Source: Diaphorobacter sp. HDW4B (GTDB lineage Bacteria; Pseudomonadota; Gammaproteobacteria; Burkholderiales; Burkholderiaceae_C). From it: DNA of 64,000 nucleotides. Below, in pieces: positions 53,495 to 62,171 of the stretch (its first letter is position 1; each line of letters begins with the position of its first letter). Both the position numbers and the translations under genes were made by a program. The notes beneath the pieces are model-generated. The model did no database searches and was not told where the DNA came from. It was given only the letters and a program-made list of their open reading frames with translations. The stretch is taken from NCBI RefSeq assembly GCF_011305535.1, contig NZ_CP049905.1:3904001-3968000 (forward strand), written 5' to 3'.

Positions 53495-54490
53495 ATGAAG
53501 AACCATCCCGCAAGCACCCTTTCCCAACTCACCCGCCGCAGCGCCATCGCCTTGTTGGCGTTGAGTGCGAGCGTTTCGTCGTGGGCCGACGCGGCTTACC
53601 CAAGCAAGCCGGTTCGCATGGTCGTGCCGTTTGCCGCAGGCGGAGCGGTGGACACCGTGGGTCGCAGCGTGGCCGAGCGTCTGTCGCAGCAGATGGGGCA
53701 GCCCGTCATCGTGGACAACAAACCGGGCGCGAATGCCAACATCGGTGCCGAGAACGTCGCCAAGTCGCCAGCGGATGGCTATTCGCTGCTGGTCGGCGCG
53801 AATGGCGTGGTGACCAACAACACGCTGTACCCGAACCTGTCGTTCAACGGTCTGCGCGACTTCACGCCGATCGCGCGCATCGGCTATGCGCCACTGGTGC
53901 TGGTCACGCCCGCCGATGCGTCGTACAAGAACGTGCAGGACCTGCTTGCCGCTGCTCGCGCCAAACCCGGTGCGATGAATTACGGCTCGGCGGGCAACGG
54001 CAGCTCCGGTCATCTGGCGGGTGCGCTGTTCGAGTCGGTCGGCAAGTTCGACGCGCTGCACGTGGCCTACAAGGGCGGCTCGCCCGCGCTGGTCGATCTG
54101 ATCGCCGGGCGCCTGAATTTCATGCTGCTCAATCCGCTCGAAGTGCTGCCGCATGTGCAGTCCGGCAAGCTCAAGGCGCTGGCCGTGACCGGCGAGAAGC
54201 GCGCGCCCATGTTGCCCAACGTGCCGACCATGGCCGAGGCGGGCGTTGCCGGTTTTGACGCAAGCGTGTGGTGGGTGCTGCTGGCCCCGGCCAAGACGCC
54301 TGCGGACATCGTGAACAAGCTCAACGCCGAGACGCTCAAGGCGCTGGCCGATGCGGGCGTGCGCGAGCGTCTGAATGCGCTGGGCGCGGTGATCACGCCA
54401 TCATCGTCGGCCGACGCAGCAGCCTTCCTCAAGAGCGAATCCGCCAAGTGGGAAAAGGTGATTCGCGACGCGAACATCAAGGCGGATTGA
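53495..54490 (+). CDS. Bug-family periplasmic binding protein
   Basis: A 331-residue exported binding protein (signal peptide with ALLALSASVSSWADA end) of the Bug type: YPSKPVRMVVPFAAGGAVDTVGR, VDNKPGANANIGAENVAKSP, and VAYKGGSPALVDLIAGRLNF. It heads an operon with ligJ and ligK, so the ligand may be protocatechuate, gallate or a later acid. No TctAB partners are in the window. Confidence 0.9.
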   Translation: MKNHPASTLSQLTRRSAIALLALSASVSSWADAAYPSKPVRMVVPFAAGGAVDTVGRSVAERLSQQMGQPVIVDNKPGANANIGAENVAKSPADGYSLLVGANGVVTNNTLYPNLSFNGLRDFTPIARIGYAPLVLVTPADASYKNVQDLLAAARAKPGAMNYGSAGNGSSGHLAGALFESVGKFDALHVAYKGGSPALVDLIAGRLNFMLLNPLEVLPHVQSGKLKALAVTGEKRAPMLPNVPTMAEAGVAGFDASVWWVLLAPAKTPADIVNKLNAETLKALADAGVRERLNALGAVITPSSSADAAAFLKSESAKWEKVIRDANIKAD

Positions 54491-54537
54491 GTACCAAATT
54501 TTTCGTCAACACAAGAGAAGAAGGGGAGAGAAGCATC

Positions 54538-55566
54538 ATGATCATCGACTGCCACGGCCACTACACGACGGCCCCGAAAGCGCTTGAAAACTGGCGCAAT
54601 GCGCAGATTGCGGGCATCAAGGACCCATCGCAAAAGCCGCGCGTGAGCGACCTGAAGATCAGCGACGACGAACTGCGCGAATCCATCGAGACCAACCAGT
54701 TGCGCCTGATGAAGGAGCGCGGCGCGGACCTGACGATCTTCAGCCCACGAGCGAGCTTCATGGCGCATCACATCGGCGATCTCGAAGTCTCCAGCACCTG
54801 GGCCGCGATCTGCAATGAGCTGTGCCATCGCGTGGCGCAACTCTTCCCCGACCACTTCGCAGGCGCGGCCATGCTGCCGCAGTCGCCCGGCGTCGATCCG
54901 AAAACATCGGTCGCCGAACTCGAAAAATGCGTGAAGGAATACGGTTTTGTCGGCATCAACCTGAACCCTGATCCGAGCGGCGGTCATTGGACCAGCCCGC
55001 CGTTGACCGAGCGTCACTGGTACCCCATCTACGAAAAGATGGTGGAGTACGACATCCCCGCGATGATTCACGTGAGCACGAGTTGCAACGCCTGCTTTCA
55101 CACCACGGGCGCGCATTATCTGAACGCCGACACCACGGCCGTGATGCAACTGATTCAGGGTGACCTGTTCAAGGATTTCCCGACGCTCAAGTTCGTGATT
55201 CCGCACGGCGGCGGTGCGGCGCCTTATCACTGGGGGCGTTTCCGTGGCCTCGCGCAAGAGATGAAAAAGCCCTTGCTGGAAGAGCATTTGCTGAACAACA
55301 TCTTTTTCGACACCTGCGTGTACCACCAGCCCGGCATTGATCTGCTCACCAAGGTCATCCCGGTGAAAAACATCCTTTTCGCCAGCGAAATGATCGGCGC
55401 GGTGCGCGGCATCGACCCGCAGACCGGCCACTACTACGACGACACCAAGCGCTATGTGAGTGCGACGGCCAACCTGAGCGACGAAGAGCGCCACATGGTC
55501 TTCGAAGGCAACGCCCGCCGCGTGTTCACACGCCTCGACGCACAACTCAAGGCCAAGGGCCAGTAA
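54538..55566 (+). CDS. ligJ: 4-oxalomesaconate hydratase (LigJ type)
   Basis: A 342-residue amidohydrolase-fold enzyme converting 4-oxalomesaconate to 4-carboxy-4-hydroxy-2-oxoadipate in the protocatechuate 4,5-cleavage and gallate pathways. The metal-site HGH is in IDCHGHYT; FSPRASFMAHHIGD, AMLPQSPGVDPKTSVAELEK, NLNPDPSGGHW, IPHGGGAAPYHWGRFRGL and NILFASEMIGAVRGIDPQTG match LigJ closely. ATG 54538 has AAGGGGAG at 54521-54528. Confidence 0.93.
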   Translation: MIIDCHGHYTTAPKALENWRNAQIAGIKDPSQKPRVSDLKISDDELRESIETNQLRLMKERGADLTIFSPRASFMAHHIGDLEVSSTWAAICNELCHRVAQLFPDHFAGAAMLPQSPGVDPKTSVAELEKCVKEYGFVGINLNPDPSGGHWTSPPLTERHWYPIYEKMVEYDIPAMIHVSTSCNACFHTTGAHYLNADTTAVMQLIQGDLFKDFPTLKFVIPHGGGAAPYHWGRFRGLAQEMKKPLLEEHLLNNIFFDTCVYHQPGIDLLTKVIPVKNILFASEMIGAVRGIDPQTGHYYDDTKRYVSATANLSDEERHMVFEGNARRVFTRLDAQLKAKGQ

Positions 55567-55578
55567 GGAGAACCCATC

Positions 55579-56262
55579 ATGTATGAACTCGGAGTCGTCT
55601 ACCGCAACATCGAGCGCACCGACCGCGCCACCACCGACGCGCTCGCTGCATTGGGCTCGGCCACTGTTCACGAAGCCATGGGGCGCGTTGGCTTGCTCAA
55701 GCCCTACATGCGTCCGATCTACGCAGGCGCACAGGTCTCGGGCACCGCAGTCACCGTGCTGCTGCACCCCGGTGACAACTGGATGATGCACGTCGCCGCA
55801 GAACAGATCCAACCCGGCGACATCGTCGTCGCAGCGATCACGGCAGAATGCACCGATGGCTATTTCGGCGACCTGCTCGCCACCAGCTTCAAGGCACGCG
55901 GCGCACGCGCGCTGATCATCGACGCCGGTGTGCGCGATGTGAAGACGCTGACCGAAATGCAATTCCCCGTGTGGAGCCGCGCGATCAGCAGCAAGGGGAC
56001 GATCAAGGCTACGCTGGGGTCGGTGAACATTCCCGTGGTCTGTGCCGGGGCTTACGTTACGCCCGGTGATGTGATCGTTGCTGATGACGACGGGGTGGTG
56101 TGCGTGCCTCGGGCGATGGCTGCTACTACGTTGGCTGCTGCGCAGAAGCGGGAGGCTAATGAGGCGGCGAAGCGGGACAAGTTGGCTTCGGGCGTCTTGG
56201 GGCTGGATATGTACAGCATGCGGGAGCCGTTGGCTGCGGCTGGGCTTCGGTACTTGGATTGA
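55579..56262 (+). CDS. ligK: 4-carboxy-4-hydroxy-2-oxoadipate aldolase (LigK, RraA-like fold)
   Basis: A 227-residue class II aldolase splitting 4-carboxy-4-hydroxy-2-oxoadipate to pyruvate and oxaloacetate. Very conserved segments are [55 protein letters not shown], and the substrate/metal site [24 protein letters not shown]. It follows ligJ by 12 bases. The products feed the malic enzyme and TCA nodes. Confidence 0.95.
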   Translation: MYELGVVYRNIERTDRATTDALAALGSATVHEAMGRVGLLKPYMRPIYAGAQVSGTAVTVLLHPGDNWMMHVAAEQIQPGDIVVAAITAECTDGYFGDLLATSFKARGARALIIDAGVRDVKTLTEMQFPVWSRAISSKGTIKATLGSVNIPVVCAGAYVTPGDVIVADDDGVVCVPRAMAATTLAAAQKREANEAAKRDKLASGVLGLDMYSMREPLAAAGLRYLD

Positions 56263-56331
56263 GTTTTGCGCACTCAAACTGCGCGGGTTGGTGTATCTTT
56301 TTCAGCTGCTGCTGGGCGGTTGCTTACGGAT

Positions 56332-56472
56332 GCCGGGAGTTCCGCCCGGCGGCGGAGTAACTTTTTGCTTGCGCCAAAAAGTCACCAAAAAACGCTTTGA
56401 ATGCGGGGTCACACGATAGAACTCACTTTGCGCCGTAGGCGCGCCGTTCGGGCAACTATCGTGAGTCAGACC
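56332..56472 (+). repeat. Dispersed structured repeat, copy C
   Basis: Forward copy just after ligK. It has TCCGCC/GGCGGA, ACTTTTTG/CAAAAAGT and the stem CACGATAG (56412-56419) / CTATCGTG (56456-56463) around GCGCC-GTA-GGCGC. Together with copy D it forms a large inverted pair (about 56412-56472 against 56671-56730). The 3' part of the family consensus is missing in this copy. Confidence 0.85.
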
Positions 56473-56603
56473 AAAAGCTGGGGAGGGGCTGCTGCATTCT
56501 GCGATGCAGCAGCGGAGGCGCAAGCATCGCGACGGAATGATCTTAGTTTTCGCGCGCGTCGAGTCGAATCTCACATCAAATTCTTCACAGCGCTTATGCA
56601 CAG

Positions 56604-56810
56604 GCATCTCGCGACGTCGCGAGATGCAGCACGAGCAACGCGAAGTGCCGTGACACACCTCTTATGAAAAATCTGACTCACGATAGTTGCCCGAACGGAG
56701 CGCCTTTGGCGCGCAGTGAGTTCTATCGTGGGTATTCAAAAGCGCGCTTTTGGTGACTTTTCGCGCGCCAGCGAAAAGTTACTCGCCCGCCGGGGCGAAC
56801 ACCCGGCATC
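56604..56810 (-). repeat. Dispersed structured repeat, copy D
   Basis: Reverse copy, opposite to copy C. It has the stem CACGATAG (56679-56686) / CTATCGTG (56723-56730), the inner GCGCC-TTT-GGCGC hairpin, ACTTTTCGC/GCGAAAAGT, and a perfect 24-bp palindrome at 56604-56627 (GCATCTCGCGAC and its complement, no loop). Between C and D lies about 130 bases with no gene. Confidence 0.85.
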
Positions 56811-56883
56811 GGAAATCAAACTACGAACAGAATTTTGAAGAGCACACTTCAACCTCCCCAAAAATGGGGAGGCGAAAAGTGGA

Positions 56884-58152
56884 TTAAGCCAACAAATCCA
56901 CCAACGACCGAGCCACGACCTTAGTAGCCCGACGAAGGTCTCCCAACACCACCCGCTCATCCGAGCGCTTGGCATGCGACTCCAGCACAGTCCGTGGACC
57001 CGCGCCGTAGATCACGCCGGGAATCCCACGCTCCACATACAGACGCACGTCGGTATACAGAGGCGTCCCCACAGCCGGTGGCTTTTCGCCAAACACCGCT
57101 TCGCCATGCGTCTGGATTGCATCGACCAGCGGTTTGTTGCCTGCCAGTGGTGTCATCGCGTTGGCCAGCAGCAGGCGCTTGATGTCGAGGCGCACGGCGT
57201 CTTCGCCTGCGAAGCCGTGGTCCTTGTTGAACGCGGCGATCGCGTCGATCATCACCTGGCGGATGGTCGCTTCGACTTCGGCTGGGTTCTCTTCGGGGAT
57301 CATGCGGCGGTCGATCTTGAGCACGACCTTGCCGGGGATGACGTTGGTGTTGGTGCCGCCCTGAATCTGGCCGACGTTCACATAAGGGTGCTTGATGCCC
57401 GTGACTTTGGATGTGACCTGCTTGTACTTCACGTTCTCGGCGTACAGCGCATTCAGGATGGCTGTCGCCGCTTGCAGGGCGTCGACGCCGGTGTGCGGCA
57501 CGGCTGCGTGGGCCATCTTGCCGTGCACGGTGACTTCCATCTGCAGGCAGCCGTTGTGGGCGGTGACGACTTCGTAGCTGAAGCCTGCGGCGACCATCAG
57601 GTCGGGCTTGGTCAAACCCTTTTCGAGCAGCCAGCCGGGGCCGAGGATGCCGCCGAATTCTTCGTCATACGTGAAGTGCAGTTCGACGTTGCCCTTAGCG
57701 GGTTTGGCGACGGCTTCGAGTGCGCGCACCGCAAAAGTGAAGGTCGAGAAATCGCTCTTGCTCACGGCCGTAGCGCGGCCGTACATGCTGCCGTCGACGA
57801 TGTTGGCACCGTAGGGATCTTGCGTCCATCCTTCGCCCGGTGGCACCACGTCGCCGTGTGCATTCAGGGCGATGGTCTTGCCGCCGTTGCCATAAGGGCG
57901 GCGCACGATCAGGTTGGTGATGGACTGCATGCCGTAGTCCTTCACTTCCTGTTCGGGGACGACGTGTTTTTCGGCGTCGAAACCAAAGTCCTTGATCAGC
58001 TCGGCGGTGCGCTCGGCGTGCGGTGCGTTGTTGCCCGGTGGTGTGTCGGTGGGCACTTGCACGAGGGCCTGCAGAAAACGCACTTGCTCATCGAAATGCT
58101 GGTCGATCCACGCATCAATGGCGGCATAGGTGGCCTGGCGATCTTGGGTCAT
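56884..58152 (-). CDS. M20-family metallopeptidase (ArgE/DapE-like)
   Basis: A 422-residue zinc-dependent amidohydrolase. Motifs: LNAHGDVVPPGEGW (metal His and Asp), YDEEFGG (catalytic and metal acids), and late VGTPLYTDVRLYVERGIPG and GPRTVLESHAKRSDERV. It is the last gene of the purine operon on the minus strand, 48 bases after the fusion gene. The substrate may be a carbamoyl or ureido acid from allantoate breakdown, but ArgE/DapE-type activity cannot be excluded. Confidence 0.85.
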   Translation of the reverse strand: MTQDRQATYAAIDAWIDQHFDEQVRFLQALVQVPTDTPPGNNAPHAERTAELIKDFGFDAEKHVVPEQEVKDYGMQSITNLIVRRPYGNGGKTIALNAHGDVVPPGEGWTQDPYGANIVDGSMYGRATAVSKSDFSTFTFAVRALEAVAKPAKGNVELHFTYDEEFGGILGPGWLLEKGLTKPDLMVAAGFSYEVVTAHNGCLQMEVTVHGKMAHAAVPHTGVDALQAATAILNALYAENVKYKQVTSKVTGIKHPYVNVGQIQGGTNTNVIPGKVVLKIDRRMIPEENPAEVEATIRQVMIDAIAAFNKDHGFAGEDAVRLDIKRLLLANAMTPLAGNKPLVDAIQTHGEAVFGEKPPAVGTPLYTDVRLYVERGIPGVIYGAGPRTVLESHAKRSDERVVLGDLRRATKVVARSLVDLLA

Positions 58153-58200
58153 TGCTTTTCCTTTTTTGTCTGGCTGTCGTTTTGATGGGTTGAGAGGCGC

Positions 58201-59982
58201 TCAGGCCTTCACGCCTTCGGATTCGAGTTGGTTGAGCACGTGGGTGAAAGCATCCACGGCGAGCTGCATGTCGTCGGACGTGGTGGACTCCAGCGGGTTG
58301 TGGCTGATGCCGGAATTCAGGCCGCGCGTGAACAGCATGGCCTGCGGCATGATTTCGTGGATCTTCATCGCGTCGTGGCCCGCGCCGCTGGGCATGCGGA
58401 ACAGCGGAACGCCGAGCGCATTCACCGCGTTTTCCCAGCGCTTTTGCCACTCGGGCGCGCTGGGGGCCGCATCTGCGCTCATGGTTTGATCGGCCTTGTA
58501 GTGCAGGCCACGGCGCGTGGCGATTTCGTCGAGCTTGGCGAGGATGTCTTTGACCATCGCGTCGCGCTGCGCATTGGTGGGCGCGCGCATGTCGAGGCTG
58601 AACAGGCAGCGGCCGGGCACGACGTTGATCGAACCGTTGGGCACATTCAACTGACCGATGGTGGCGACGCTGTCGCCATCCTGCGCGGCGCGCTGTTCGA
58701 CATAGAGAGCCAGTTCGGCTACGCCAACCGCTGCATCGCGGCGGCGGTCCATGGGTGTGGTGCCTGCGTGGCTGGCCATGCCGATCATCTCGCAGACATA
58801 GCGCTGGCTGCCGTTGATCGAGGTGACCACGCCGAGCGGAATGTCCAGCTCGTTGAGCACTGGGCCTTGTTCGATGTGCACTTCGATGAAGCCGAGGTAA
58901 TCGGCGGCATTGCGTTGCAGTTTGGGAATGTCGTCAACGCACAGACCCGCGTGCTTCATCGCGTCGCGCATGGTGATGCCGTCCGCGTCCTGCTGGTCCA
59001 GCCATTCGTTTTTAAAGTCGCCGATCAACGCGCCGGAGCCGAGGAACGTGGCCTTGTAGCGCTGGCCTTCTTCTTCCGCAAAGGCCACGACTTCGATGCC
59101 GAACGGCAGGCGCTTGTTCTGCTGATGCAGCTCGCGAACGCAGGCCATGGGCACGAAGATGCCGAGGCGACCGTCGTACTTTCCGCCGTTGCGCACGGTG
59201 TCGTAGTGGCTGCCGGTGAGCAGGTATTTGCCGTCGTCTTGCGCAGGCTTGTAGCGACCCACGACGTTGCCGACCGCGTCGATTTCCACTTCGTCGAAAC
59301 CACAGTCGCGCATCCAATGGCTGATGCGTTGCGCACACGCGCGGTGGGCGTCGGTGAGGTAGGTGACGGTGAGTTGGTTCAGCTCCGCGTAGCCGGGATC
59401 GGTGTGCTGCGACAGGCGCTCTTGCCAGTCCCACACTTCATTGCCGAGCGTGGGCTCGAAACCGAACTTGTCGTTGAGGCGAATCTCGGCGATGCGGTGG
59501 ATGTTGCGCAGCGCTTCGGCACGTTCGAAGTCAGGGTGATTGAACAAGCGACGCGCGAAGGTGTCGATGATTTCCTGCTTGTTCAGGCCCGTGCCGCGTG
59601 GGCCGCGCACTGCCAGAATGAACGGAAAACTAAAGCGCTTGTTGTAGTCCGCATTCAGTTGCTGGATGCGCGCGAATTCTTCGGGCGTGCAATCGGTGAG
59701 GCCCGCCTTGCTTTGTTCGTTGGTCGATTCGGCGGTCAGCGTCTTGGAGACCATGGCTTTGCCGGCAAGCTCCGGGTGGGCGCGGATCAGGTCGAGTTGT
59801 GCCTGTTCGCTCGATGTGTTCACGACGTTCGCCATCGCATGCTTGAGGTGCGCAAGCGACTTGAATGGGCGCTGGCCCATGGCGTCTTTGGCGATCCATG
59901 GCGAGTGCTCGTAAATGCCGTCCAGCAATTGCGTGGCCTCGGCCACATCGGCTCGGTTGAGCTGGTCCAGTGTCAGCGTCAT
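58201..59982 (-). CDS. Fusion: OHCU decarboxylase (UraD) and allantoate amidohydrolase (AllC-like)
   Basis: A 593-residue two-domain protein. Residues 1-165 are UraD (catalytic His in RAHPELAGKA, substrate loop YNKRFSFPFILAVRG); residues 180-593 are an M20/Zn hydantoinase-type amidohydrolase (GSHYDTVRNGGKYDG, EEEGQRY, HIEQGPVL, and the end ISHNPLE). It therefore covers two non-consecutive steps: OHCU to S-allantoin and allantoate hydrolysis. Allantoinase PuuE, the step between, is the adjacent gene. No frameshift or break; the linker is continuous. Confidence 0.92.
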   Translation of the reverse strand: MTLTLDQLNRADVAEATQLLDGIYEHSPWIAKDAMGQRPFKSLAHLKHAMANVVNTSSEQAQLDLIRAHPELAGKAMVSKTLTAESTNEQSKAGLTDCTPEEFARIQQLNADYNKRFSFPFILAVRGPRGTGLNKQEIIDTFARRLFNHPDFERAEALRNIHRIAEIRLNDKFGFEPTLGNEVWDWQERLSQHTDPGYAELNQLTVTYLTDAHRACAQRISHWMRDCGFDEVEIDAVGNVVGRYKPAQDDGKYLLTGSHYDTVRNGGKYDGRLGIFVPMACVRELHQQNKRLPFGIEVVAFAEEEGQRYKATFLGSGALIGDFKNEWLDQQDADGITMRDAMKHAGLCVDDIPKLQRNAADYLGFIEVHIEQGPVLNELDIPLGVVTSINGSQRYVCEMIGMASHAGTTPMDRRRDAAVGVAELALYVEQRAAQDGDSVATIGQLNVPNGSINVVPGRCLFSLDMRAPTNAQRDAMVKDILAKLDEIATRRGLHYKADQTMSADAAPSAPEWQKRWENAVNALGVPLFRMPSGAGHDAMKIHEIMPQAMLFTRGLNSGISHNPLESTTSDDMQLAVDAFTHVLNQLESEGVKA

Positions 59983-60020
59983 GGCGTGGTCTCCTGTTGT
60001 CTAGTTCGTGGTTTCGTGCA

Positions 60021-60980
60021 TCAGAGCGCGGGCGCGGGAAAGCGCTGGGCCCAGTGGCGTGCGATGTCGATGCGGCGCGCCACCCACACGTTGTCGTGCT
60101 TCTGGATGTGGTCCAGAAAACGTTGCAGCGCCGTGATGCGGCCGGGCTTGCCAAGCAGTCGGCAGTGCATGCCGATGCTCATCATCTTGGGCGCGTTGTC
60201 GCCGTTGGGATCACCTTCGGCGTAGAGCACATCGAAGGTGTCCTTCATGTATTGGAAGAACGGATCGGCATGCGAATAGCCTTGCGGCAGCGCGAAGCGC
60301 ATGTCGTTCACATCGAGCGTGTAGGGCAGGATCAGTTGCTGGTGCTTGCCGCCATCGGTCTTGCGAACCGTCATCCAGAAAGGCAGGTCGTCACCGTAGT
60401 AATCGCTGTCGTAAGTGAAGCTGCCGTTGTCGGCGACGAGGCGGTGCGTGTTGGGGCTGTCGCGTCCGGTGTACCAGCCCAAGCCGTGGTCGCTGTTCTT
60501 GCCGTAGAGCTCGCCAAAGATCTCCATGCACTGCGCCATGTGCGCGCGCTCGACCTCTTCAGGCACGCCCTGATAATGAATCCATTTGAGGCCATGGCAG
60601 GCGACTTCGTGGCCCAGTTCGTCGAACGCCTGAGCGACTTCGGGATAGCGCTTGAGCGCCGTTGCCACGCCGAAAACGGTGAGCGGCAGACCGCGTTTTT
60701 CAAACTCGCGCAGCAAGCGCCAGACACCTGCACGCGAGCCGTATTCGTAGATGCCTTCCATGCTCATGTGGCGTTCTGGATAGGCCGCCGGGTTGAACAT
60801 TTCCGACAGGAATTGCTCGCTTGCCGCATCGCCATGCAGCACGCAGTTTTCGCCGCCTTCTTCGTAGTTCAGCACGAACTGCACGGCCACGCGGGCCTTG
60901 TTCGGCCATTCGGGATGCGGGGTGTTGCGGCCGTAGCCGATCAGGTCGCGAGGGTAGTTGGCGCAGGCGTCGTATGTCAT
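60021..60980 (-). CDS. puuE: Allantoinase PuuE (polysaccharide-deacetylase fold)
   Basis: A 319-residue metal-independent allantoinase of the PuuE type. Landmarks are YPRDLIGYGRNTPHPEWP, VAVQFVLNYEEGGENCVLHGD, ERHMSMEGIYEYGSRAGVWR, HEVACHGLKWIHYQG, and the GWYTGRDSPNTHRLV motif. It hydrolyses S-allantoin to allantoate and sits 38 bases before the fusion gene that supplies its substrate and uses its product. Confidence 0.95.
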   Translation of the reverse strand: MTYDACANYPRDLIGYGRNTPHPEWPNKARVAVQFVLNYEEGGENCVLHGDAASEQFLSEMFNPAAYPERHMSMEGIYEYGSRAGVWRLLREFEKRGLPLTVFGVATALKRYPEVAQAFDELGHEVACHGLKWIHYQGVPEEVERAHMAQCMEIFGELYGKNSDHGLGWYTGRDSPNTHRLVADNGSFTYDSDYYGDDLPFWMTVRKTDGGKHQQLILPYTLDVNDMRFALPQGYSHADPFFQYMKDTFDVLYAEGDPNGDNAPKMMSIGMHCRLLGKPGRITALQRFLDHIQKHDNVWVARRIDIARHWAQRFPAPAL

Positions 60981-61004
60981 GTCGGAATGGGGTGCTTGGG
61001 TGGC

Positions 61005-61682
61005 TTAGTTCGTGACGGAGGAGAGGGCCATCGACAGATCGCTGGTGGGCATGTCACGGTCAAAGGTGAGGCCTTGCTCGACATGCAACAAGTGTTCCTG
61101 CATCAGGCGCACGGCGGTGTCCTCATCCTTGTTGGCCAGCGCGAGCACGATGGCTTCGTGTTCCTCGTGGGAGTGTTCGGCGGCAGTCGTGCTCTGGTAC
61201 ATGAGCGTGATGAGCGCGCAGCGCGAGATCAGATCGCCCAGCATCTGCGCGAGCACGCCGTTGCCCATGAGCTCGGCCATCACGACGTGGAAGTCGCCCA
61301 GCAGCTCGGTGCGCTGGCCGACGTCGTTGCGGTCCATGGCTTTTTTCTCGGCCGTGATGTGCTGCTTGAGCGCCTTGATCTGCGCGGGCGTGACCTGCTG
61401 CACGAAGGTGCGCGTCATCGCGGTCTCCAGCATCAGGCGCACGGCGAAGACCTGCTTGGCCTCTTCGACCGACGGCGTGGAGACGAACGCGCCGCGCGCG
61501 GGCTCCAGCGTCACCAGACGGTTTTGCGACAACTGGAACAACGCCTGTCGCACAAGCGTGCGCGAGACGCCGAAGTGATCGGCCAGCTTCTGCTCGCCCA
61601 GCTTGGTGCCCGGCAGGAGCTTGTGCTCGACGATGGCGCGTGTGAGCGATTCGGCGATGGTGCTGGTTGCGGAAGATTCCAT
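61005..61682 (-). CDS. GntR-family regulator of purine catabolism
   Basis: A 225-residue FadR-type GntR protein (TRAIVEHKLLPGTKLGEQKL and VSRTLVRQALFQLSQ in the DNA-binding part; FCD domain with DFHVVMAELMGN and HEEHEAIVLALANKDE). It heads the minus-strand operon gntR-puuE-fusion-M20 and is divergent from hiuH. The shared palindrome at 61718-61731 should be its own operator. Confidence 0.9.
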   Translation of the reverse strand: MESSATSTIAESLTRAIVEHKLLPGTKLGEQKLADHFGVSRTLVRQALFQLSQNRLVTLEPARGAFVSTPSVEEAKQVFAVRLMLETAMTRTFVQQVTPAQIKALKQHITAEKKAMDRNDVGQRTELLGDFHVVMAELMGNGVLAQMLGDLISRCALITLMYQSTTAAEHSHEEHEAIVLALANKDEDTAVRLMQEHLLHVEQGLTFDRDMPTSDLSMALSSVTN

Positions 61683-61717
61683 TTGGGATATTCACTTAGT
61701 CTTCAAGTTCACAAAAA

Positions 61718-61731
61718 TTGTATACACTTTT
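61718..61731. promoter_or_regulatory. GntR operator between gntR and hiuH
   Basis: TTGTATACACTTTT contains TGTATACA and is the exact reverse complement of 47727-47740 before the purine permease. It lies 36 bases upstream of gntR and about 50 upstream of hiuH, so it can control both. Confidence 0.8.
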
Positions 61732-61781
61732 GGTCGACAGAGATATAGTCGTATCCATCCAACGTTTAAGGAGTTATCCCA

Positions 61782-62141
61782 ATGGGCCTGAGTACTCACG
61801 TTCTCGACACGATGAATGGCTGCCCGGCTGCGGGCATGAAGGTGGAGCTGTTCGCTACCACTACCGATGGTGGCGGTCAGGCTACCTTGGTGAAGAGTCT
61901 GGTGTTGAACCATGACGGGCGTACGGATGCGCCTTTGTTCGATAACTCCACGTTGAAGGTGGGGACTTATCGGTTGACGTTCGATGTGGCTGGTTATTTT
62001 TCTGCGCTTGGCGTTGCTTTGCCTGAGCCTAATTTTTTGAACAAGGTGAGTTTGGATTTTGGGGTGGCGCATGTGGATCAGCATTACCACGTGCCTCTGC
62101 TCGTTAGTCCTTGGAGTTACTCTACTTATCGGGGGTCGTGA
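61782..62141 (+). CDS. hiuH: 5-hydroxyisourate hydrolase (HiuH)
   Basis: A 119-residue transthyretin-like enzyme hydrolysing 5-hydroxyisourate to OHCU. The N-terminal LSTHVLDTMNGCPAAGM and the C-terminal YRGS tetrapeptide are diagnostic. AAGGAG lies at 61768-61773. It is divergent from the gntR-puuE operon. The 3' half uses more T-ending codons than neighbouring genes. Confidence 0.95.
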   Translation: MGLSTHVLDTMNGCPAAGMKVELFATTTDGGGQATLVKSLVLNHDGRTDAPLFDNSTLKVGTYRLTFDVAGYFSALGVALPEPNFLNKVSLDFGVAHVDQHYHVPLLVSPWSYSTYRGS

Positions 62142-62171
62142 TTTTTTGATTCTGCTTCTTGGTTGAGGGCG

